A stretch of DNA of 64,000 nucleotides, from assembly GCA_963693365.1 (NCBI GenBank), contig CAVNZM010000018.1, forward strand, positions 1 through 64,000. The letters run 5' to 3'. This stretch comes from Amoebidium appalachense. Lineage: Eukaryota > Ichthyosporea. Position 1 is the first letter of the stretch. Each line of letters opens with the position of its first letter. Shown here in pieces: positions 58,593 through 64,000 of the stretch. The position numbers and the translations under genes are program-made. The notes under the pieces are model-generated. The model had not been told where the DNA came from. It worked only from the letters and a program-made list of their open reading frames with translations, and made no database searches.

Positions 58593-60704
58593 ATGACAAT
58601 GAATTATATACAGCTAGGACTTGCGCTCGCGGGAGCGAGCGTGGTTGTCGACGCAGCCACCACACATTCCCTTGCTGCTGGCGCAGATGCAGTCACCACC
58701 ACCACCAACTTGCAGGACCTTCTCACTAACACGGTAGTTGACGGGGACACCATCCAGCTGGCGGCTGGTGTTTACGAGTTCACACAGCCCATAGTCATTG
58801 CAAAGGCCGTGACCATCAACGGCACACTTGGCGCTGCCGCCGACCTGACTGACGCGACCAAGTATGCCACTAGTGGCACCATTGTGCTGTATACGGGCAC
58901 CGACCCTCTGGCGTTCAAAGCCACTGTGCCTGAGATGTCATTCTCCAACCTTGCCCTGCAGAGTTCAGCAGCTGGTACGCTGTGCACGCAGAGTGTCCCT
59001 TATGCTCTCAATGCCTCCTTCTCCATGAACCTTCCTGCCCCTGGGCCTACTATCACTGGTGGATACTTGAACATTAACGCCGACCATGGCATCAACTACA
59101 ACTCTCGCATCGTCACCAACGTCAGATTCGGCAACTGCACGTGGAAGGACCAGGGCACAGGGGCCACCCCCTGGCTGAAGAACTTTTACACGGGGCTGAC
59201 CGCTGCATGCAAGCTGCAGTCGGGTTACAAGGTACAGTTCAGCAAAATGGCCAACTGCGGTGCTAACCCCACAAAGGCAGGAAACTACTCCACCTACCGC
59301 GCAAACCTCTACACCGAATTCAAGGAGCACGTGACCTTCATCAGTGCCACCAAGCCCCTGCGCCAACCCGTCGACCGCTCAGCAAACGCCGCCACCATTG
59401 TGAACGTGCAGATTGACAGGGTTAACTCCGTGCAGGCCTCTGTCGTTGTCAACTATCCGGCCGCTGAACTCGAAGCCGTTGTGAAGACACTGACCACTAG
59501 CACAGCCACAAACACAACAGTCGTTGTGTTGCAGCTCAACCTTCCCGCCCCCTACATGGTCGACACCACGAAATCCGGCCATGCTGCTATTACTAACAAC
59601 GAGACAGGGCTGACCCCAAGCACCTACGCCATCACTGGGACATGCGACAACCAGGCCATCGGAGCCCAGTGTTTGCAGTCTCTGACATTCTCTGTTGTGG
59701 GCTGCGACTTGTCCGGCACGTACACCGTCGACCCTGTGAACGTCATCTGCCAGCCGTCGGCGCAGAGTGCAAACTGCCCAGTTATTGGCAGCGGTGCCAA
59801 CCTTGTGTTCTGGCTCGATACCCTTAACTTCTGCGAGGTCACGGAGACAGACATTAAGGCGCTCTTCGACATTGACATAGTAGCCCGCACGACCAGCGAC
59901 TACCAAACCATCAGGACGGACCTCAGCTACACCTTGGGAGACATTTCTTACTGGTCCATCCGCCTGTTCACCAACCGTACGGGGGTGCAGATCAACAACG
60001 CCGAGATGACGTCTTTCAGCCGTTCCTCCAACGGCTCGTGCAACCTTGACGCCTACAAGGACTTTAACACCGTTGAAGCCGCCGCCATTGCAACCAACGT
60101 GACCGGATACAACTTTACAGCTGCAACCACAGGTGTTGAAGCCCAAGTGCAGTTCGCTCTCCCCATTACCGCTAAGCTTGCCTGTGCCACTGCTAGCGGC
60201 GGGTTCAACGGCGTTGTTTCCAACAGCATCAACATTACCGCTACTGTGCGTGTTGACTATGTTGACTTTACTACGGGTGCCCGTCGGCGCAGACGTGATT
60301 TTGGTGGGATGATGGCTAGGCGTGCGGCCGGTAGCGGTGAGATGCAAGCAACGAGCCAGCCTGCAGGCATCAGCTACACAGCAGACCAACTCGCAAAGCA
60401 AGGCGGTGTGGCCACGGTCCCTGAAGCCACCACAGGCAACAGTTCGACTCTGACGGCTATTCTTGTTGCTGTTTTCTCTTCTCTCGCTGCCCTTACATGC
60501 TGCTGCTGCACGTTCCTTGGCTTTATGGTCTACCGCCGCCGCCGCCGTTTGGATGAAAAGACCGCAGCTGTGCTTAGCCCGTATGATACTCAGGCGTGGG
60601 CTAATGGTGCAGTGAGCCAGAGTGATGTAAACTCGAAGAGCCATGTGGCTCTGAAGCATCAGAGCTCTACTGGGTTGGTGCATATTAATTCTACGGGTGT
60701 CTAA
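58593..60704 (+). CDS. Type I membrane protein, 703 aa, intronless; unknown function
   Basis: A cell-surface protein by layout: signal peptide (about residues 1-22), large N-glycosylation-rich ectodomain, an RRRRR furin-like site at residues 564-568, a TM helix at about 620-647 including CCCC, five arginines as stop-transfer, and a cytoplasmic tail of about 50 residues. Residues 40-80 (DGDTIQLAAGVYEFTQPI, then VTINGT) resemble the first turns of a parallel beta-helix. The rest has paired cysteines and many N-x-S/T sites. Cleavage site followed by a short spacer and a TM is the layout of zona pellucida-type proteins, but I cannot show a ZP domain. There is a TATA box at 58521 and a possible poly(A) signal at 61042. 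The lack of introns contrasts with its neighbours. Coding is clear: even codon use and a single unbroken frame in non-repetitive DNA. Confidence 0.85.
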   Translation: MTMNYIQLGLALAGASVVVDAATTHSLAAGADAVTTTTNLQDLLTNTVVDGDTIQLAAGVYEFTQPIVIAKAVTINGTLGAAADLTDATKYATSGTIVLYTGTDPLAFKATVPEMSFSNLALQSSAAGTLCTQSVPYALNASFSMNLPAPGPTITGGYLNINADHGINYNSRIVTNVRFGNCTWKDQGTGATPWLKNFYTGLTAACKLQSGYKVQFSKMANCGANPTKAGNYSTYRANLYTEFKEHVTFISATKPLRQPVDRSANAATIVNVQIDRVNSVQASVVVNYPAAELEAVVKTLTTSTATNTTVVVLQLNLPAPYMVDTTKSGHAAITNNETGLTPSTYAITGTCDNQAIGAQCLQSLTFSVVGCDLSGTYTVDPVNVICQPSAQSANCPVIGSGANLVFWLDTLNFCEVTETDIKALFDIDIVARTTSDYQTIRTDLSYTLGDISYWSIRLFTNRTGVQINNAEMTSFSRSSNGSCNLDAYKDFNTVEAAAIATNVTGYNFTAATTGVEAQVQFALPITAKLACATASGGFNGVVSNSINITATVRVDYVDFTTGARRRRRDFGGMMARRAAGSGEMQATSQPAGISYTADQLAKQGGVATVPEATTGNSSTLTAILVAVFSSLAALTCCCCTFLGFMVYRRRRRLDEKTAAVLSPYDTQAWANGAVSQSDVNSKSHVALKHQSSTGLVHINSTGV

Positions 60705-61041
60705 GGTGCAATGGTGGATTTGGATTTTTGGATTTTTTTTTTTTTAATCTTTTAGGGCCTTATGTGACTTCAGAACGTTAAAGTGTTCCGGGTAAGAAAG
60801 ACTTGACAACTAGAACCGAATCGAGTTAGGCATGTGTACTGTAGAAATCATCGAATTTAACGGTAAGTGATTGTACTGTATACGTATACGTAGGAAAGTA
60901 TACAGTCTGTCTTCCCCCCTCACCCGCACGAAGTATGTACCCGTCAGCCAAGCCATGAATGTATTGTAACTATGCTCAAATCTGAAACAATCTTCCGGGC
61001 TTGATGTCCGGTACCGTATAAATGCAGAATGTGCAGAAACC

Positions 61042-61047
61042 AATAAA
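61042..61047 (+). terminator. Candidate polyadenylation signal of the membrane protein gene
   Basis: AATAAA 338 bp after the stop codon; a poly-C and poly-A stretch follows. Confidence 0.45.
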
Positions 61048-61064
61048 GTCTCTCGGTGTAACCC

Positions 61065-61607
61065 CCCCCCCCCCCCCTCCAAAAAAACAAAAAACAAAAA
61101 GGCAACTACCTTTCACCCACCATCACTTTGTCTTGCTAATCTTCACCACATTCTCTCTCTATTCCTCTAATATCTTTCGTTCTTGTATTTCTTTTTAATG
61201 TTTTCCTCCTGATATTTCATGGCGCAGAAACCAATCTTGTTACTCTATCCGTGTCCCCCCCCCCCCCCCCCCCCCCCCAAACCCCCCTCCCGCACCTGAA
61301 CACACACACACAACTTATACAAACCATTCATACGCACACAACACATTTACACGATAAGAATCCGCAGATGTTTGCCAATGTTTATGCATGCAGCCTCAAG
61401 TTGTGCAAAGCAAAAGTATGCCTACTGCATTGTGAAGTGTATCGACATGTGCCTGTGTGATTTTTGTGTTTGTGTTACATGTTGTATGTGTGTGTGTGCG
61501 TGAGTGTCACGTGGTGTGCCAGTGTCGTTGTGAGTGTGTGCACGTGCTTTTGTTTGCGCATTCGTGTGTGTTGTGTGTGAAAACCGTTTGTGTGTGTGTG
61601 TGTGTGC

Positions 61608-61648
<41 letters not shown>

Positions 61649-61833
61649 TGTGTGTCTGTGTGTGTATGTGTGTCTGTGTCTGTGTGTGTGTGTGTGTGTG
61701 TGAGTGAGTGTGTGCGTGCGTGCGTGCGAGTCTGTGTCTGTATCTGTGACTTTTACGGTATGACGTGTGTGTGAACCACAATATAGTATCTACTATAGTA
61801 TAACGTGTGGCCATGCTGTGTGAATAGTGTGTC

Positions 61834-61927
<94 letters not shown>

Positions 61928-62387
61928 TGTAGGACTACACGTGCATGCACTACGCAACAATAACTTTTTTTTCTGGAGGAAAGGGGGGGGGGGGGGGGGG
62001 GGAAGGGAGGGCTGCACCTTCCGCTGGTTTTTTTTTTTCTCGTGCCTGTGTTTCAATAGTGGGTGGTAGGTGGTGGTAAAGATAGACGCCTGCCCCCTTC
62101 CCTCCCCTCCCTACCACACACACACAAAAGATTTCTTAGCTTTGGAAAAATAAACGAAAAGAAAAACACAACGAAAGAAAAAATGTGGGAAGGCGGGATT
62201 TCTTCCACATTCTACCCTTTCCTCTCCATATAGTCTTGTGTGGGGACTATGTAGCATCACAAGGGAGTCTGGAATAGAAGGAACCTGGGAGCGAGCGCTT
62301 AGTGTATGACCAGTCTGGAGAGAGACAAACATACCGTACGTGTAGACTTTCTTTTTTTTGGGGGGGGGGGGGGGGGGGGGAGGGGGG

Positions 62388-62439
<52 letters not shown>

Positions 62440-63115
62440 TGACCGTGCCTGGCATCATCACATATGTCTTCCAAAATACACAATTATCGCTTCTCTTAGC
62501 AGAGCTTTACGGGTAGTCAGAGCAGACTCTGTTGCTATTTCTAGCCACATACGAGAGCCAAGGTGCCAGGTGTACGGCACGGTGTGTATAAACGTTAGTG
62601 ATGCAATGCTCCCTGATACACTAACAGTGTGTGTTGGCTGCAATAAGATTAATAGCCAACAAGTGTGAGCCACACTTCTACGTACACCTTTAGCACCCTA
62701 GCTACGGTGCAGTCGGTGCTGTGTGGAGGACGGTAGTTCCTATGAGGGAGGACCCCTCCGGGAACAAAACGGGGTTGGAAAAAAAACAAACAAAAAAAAA
62801 CATACAAACAAAAAAACCACTGCTATGTTCAACTGCTCACATTGTGGAGTGACTGCCTTGCAGGTCCACAGTGTTTGTTTGTACACGAGAAACCTCTGTT
62901 GTGAGGCCTCGGAGTAGCAAGTGGCACACACAACATGAATACAATGGGCAACTTACGTACGCCGGCATGTTATCCCCTTTCCCTGCCCCCTTCCTCTCTC
63001 TCTTGTATACGTACACGTTTCCCCCCTCTCTCTCCCCCCCCACCCCCCACCCCCCTCCCCTTCCCCCCACACTTTATATTTCTAAATTTCCTTTTGGGCG
63101 GGTGGGTGGGTGGGT

Positions 63116-63163
<48 letters not shown>

Positions 63164-63195
63164 CGCGCGCACGCTGTGTGTATGGGCGGGCGGGG

Positions 63196-63231
<36 letters not shown>

Positions 63232-64000
63232 ATGACTGGGTATATATATGTCGGTACCGGTGTGTGTTTGGAATATGTCGAGACTGGAAACCGGGAGTCC
63301 TAGGCCTGGGCTTTCCGTGTAACCCCCCATCCCCCCCACCTCCCCCCTTCCTTCCCGCCAAATAAACAAAAAAAGGACACCCTCCCCGCTTTTTCTTCTT
63401 GCCCTGTACGCTACAGTCTGTGCATATGTTTTTCTGCCAATGTACATGTAAGCAATAGTGTATATTTGATGGCAGTACCTGCACAGGAGGGCAGCTACTT
63501 GTAGCCACATTTCTTTTTTATTTAAGTGCGGCTACAGGAAAACCCCAACGGGCAGGGAAAAAAAAGAAAAGAAAAAAGAAAAAGAAACCACAAGCACTCC
63601 CCCTCCCCCCCCCCCCCCCCCCCCCGGCCTTTCTCCCCGTCCCCCCGGCCCTTTCGCCTGGGTAATTCCTCCCCTGCCTCTGCACCTAGTGTCACCTATA
63701 GGCATCCCCCCCCCCCGCCCCCCCTCCCCCCCTCCCCCCTCCCCCCAACCTGCAACCACCACACCTGCCACTGATATCACCAGCCGCGCCGTCAGTGGGG
63801 CCATTCCTCATATCGAAAATCCCTTGATGTCTGTACATTGCATCTGTTTGCTAATGTATGTTTACTATAGATAGGGGTGGGGGTTTACGCTGTTTACTCG
63901 AGGCAAAGAGAACCAGTCTCAGGTAGGGGGGGGGGGTTTGCTCGGAATATCCCCTCAGCGGTATATCATGATCACGTACATAGATGTCGGGTGGTGACTA
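61065..64000. other. No gene recognised; simple repeats
   Basis: Poly-C at 61255-61278, GT-rich sequence at 61481-61730, (GT)n at 61841-61926, poly-G at 61983-62002, a G tract at 62361-62438 ending in about 48 consecutive G, (GT)n(GC)n at 63119-63172, poly-G at 63198-63230 and poly-C at 63608-63625. The unique stretches between them (62460-62700, 63380-63540) show no coding region I can support. Confidence 0.6.

Noticed and set aside
59379-60683. 434-codon minus frame opposite the membrane protein gene
   Set aside because: Antisense shadow without domains; the plus frame has signal peptide, TM, TATA box and a complete reading frame.

Overview
The window is nuclear DNA of a eukaryote, most probably a unicellular holozoan close to animals (an ichthyosporean-like protist; this is inference). 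The support is intron-rich genes with GT-AG introns, a clear MAX-type bHLH-zipper gene typical of the animal/unicellular-holozoan lineage, a PDX1/PdxS vitamin B6 gene that most animals have lost, and non-LTR plus copia-type retroelements. Intergenic and intronic DNA is packed with poly-G/poly-C runs (up to about 51 bases) and (CA/GT)n arrays; almost every long reading frame made of CVCV, HTHT, PPPP or GGGG is such a repeat and not a gene.

Layout: (1) 1.2-16.9 kb, minus strand: one gene of at least 20 exons coding for a Ras GTPase-activating protein with a C1-type zinc finger before the GAP domain; it runs towards or beyond the left edge. (2) 18.7-22.7 kb, minus: six-exon PDX1/PdxS, the PLP synthase subunit, 310 aa. 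(3) 25.4-28.3 kb, plus: two-exon MAX, 107 aa. (4) 31.7-35.2 kb, plus: two-exon secreted phospholipase D/sphingomyelinase D-like protein with two C-terminal 10-cysteine repeats. (5) 36.2-37.3 kb, plus: two candidate exons of an unrecognised gene just before a retroelement. (6) 37.6-56.2 kb: one huge composite insertion bounded by a perfect 16-bp target-site duplication. It is a minus-strand LINE (CCHC ORF1, AP-endonuclease, P/Q-rich 72-residue repeats, RT, RNase H, zinc finger, A-rich tail) broken up by two copia-type LTR fragments and by an inversion of the RT core. (7) 58.6-60.7 kb, plus: an intronless 703-aa type I membrane protein with signal peptide, dibasic cleavage-like site and one TM helix. 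(8) 61-64 kb: simple repeats only.

The host genes do not form a pathway: a Ras signalling regulator, a cofactor enzyme, a transcription factor, a secreted lipase and a surface protein. The most unusual parts are the composite LINE with its roughly 17-copy 216-bp coding tandem array and inverted RT, the cysteine-repeat tail on the phospholipase D-like protein, and splice sites and E-boxes built into microsatellite DNA. All exon joins were made by eye from splice consensus, reading phase and family similarity; no alignment or transcript evidence was available.
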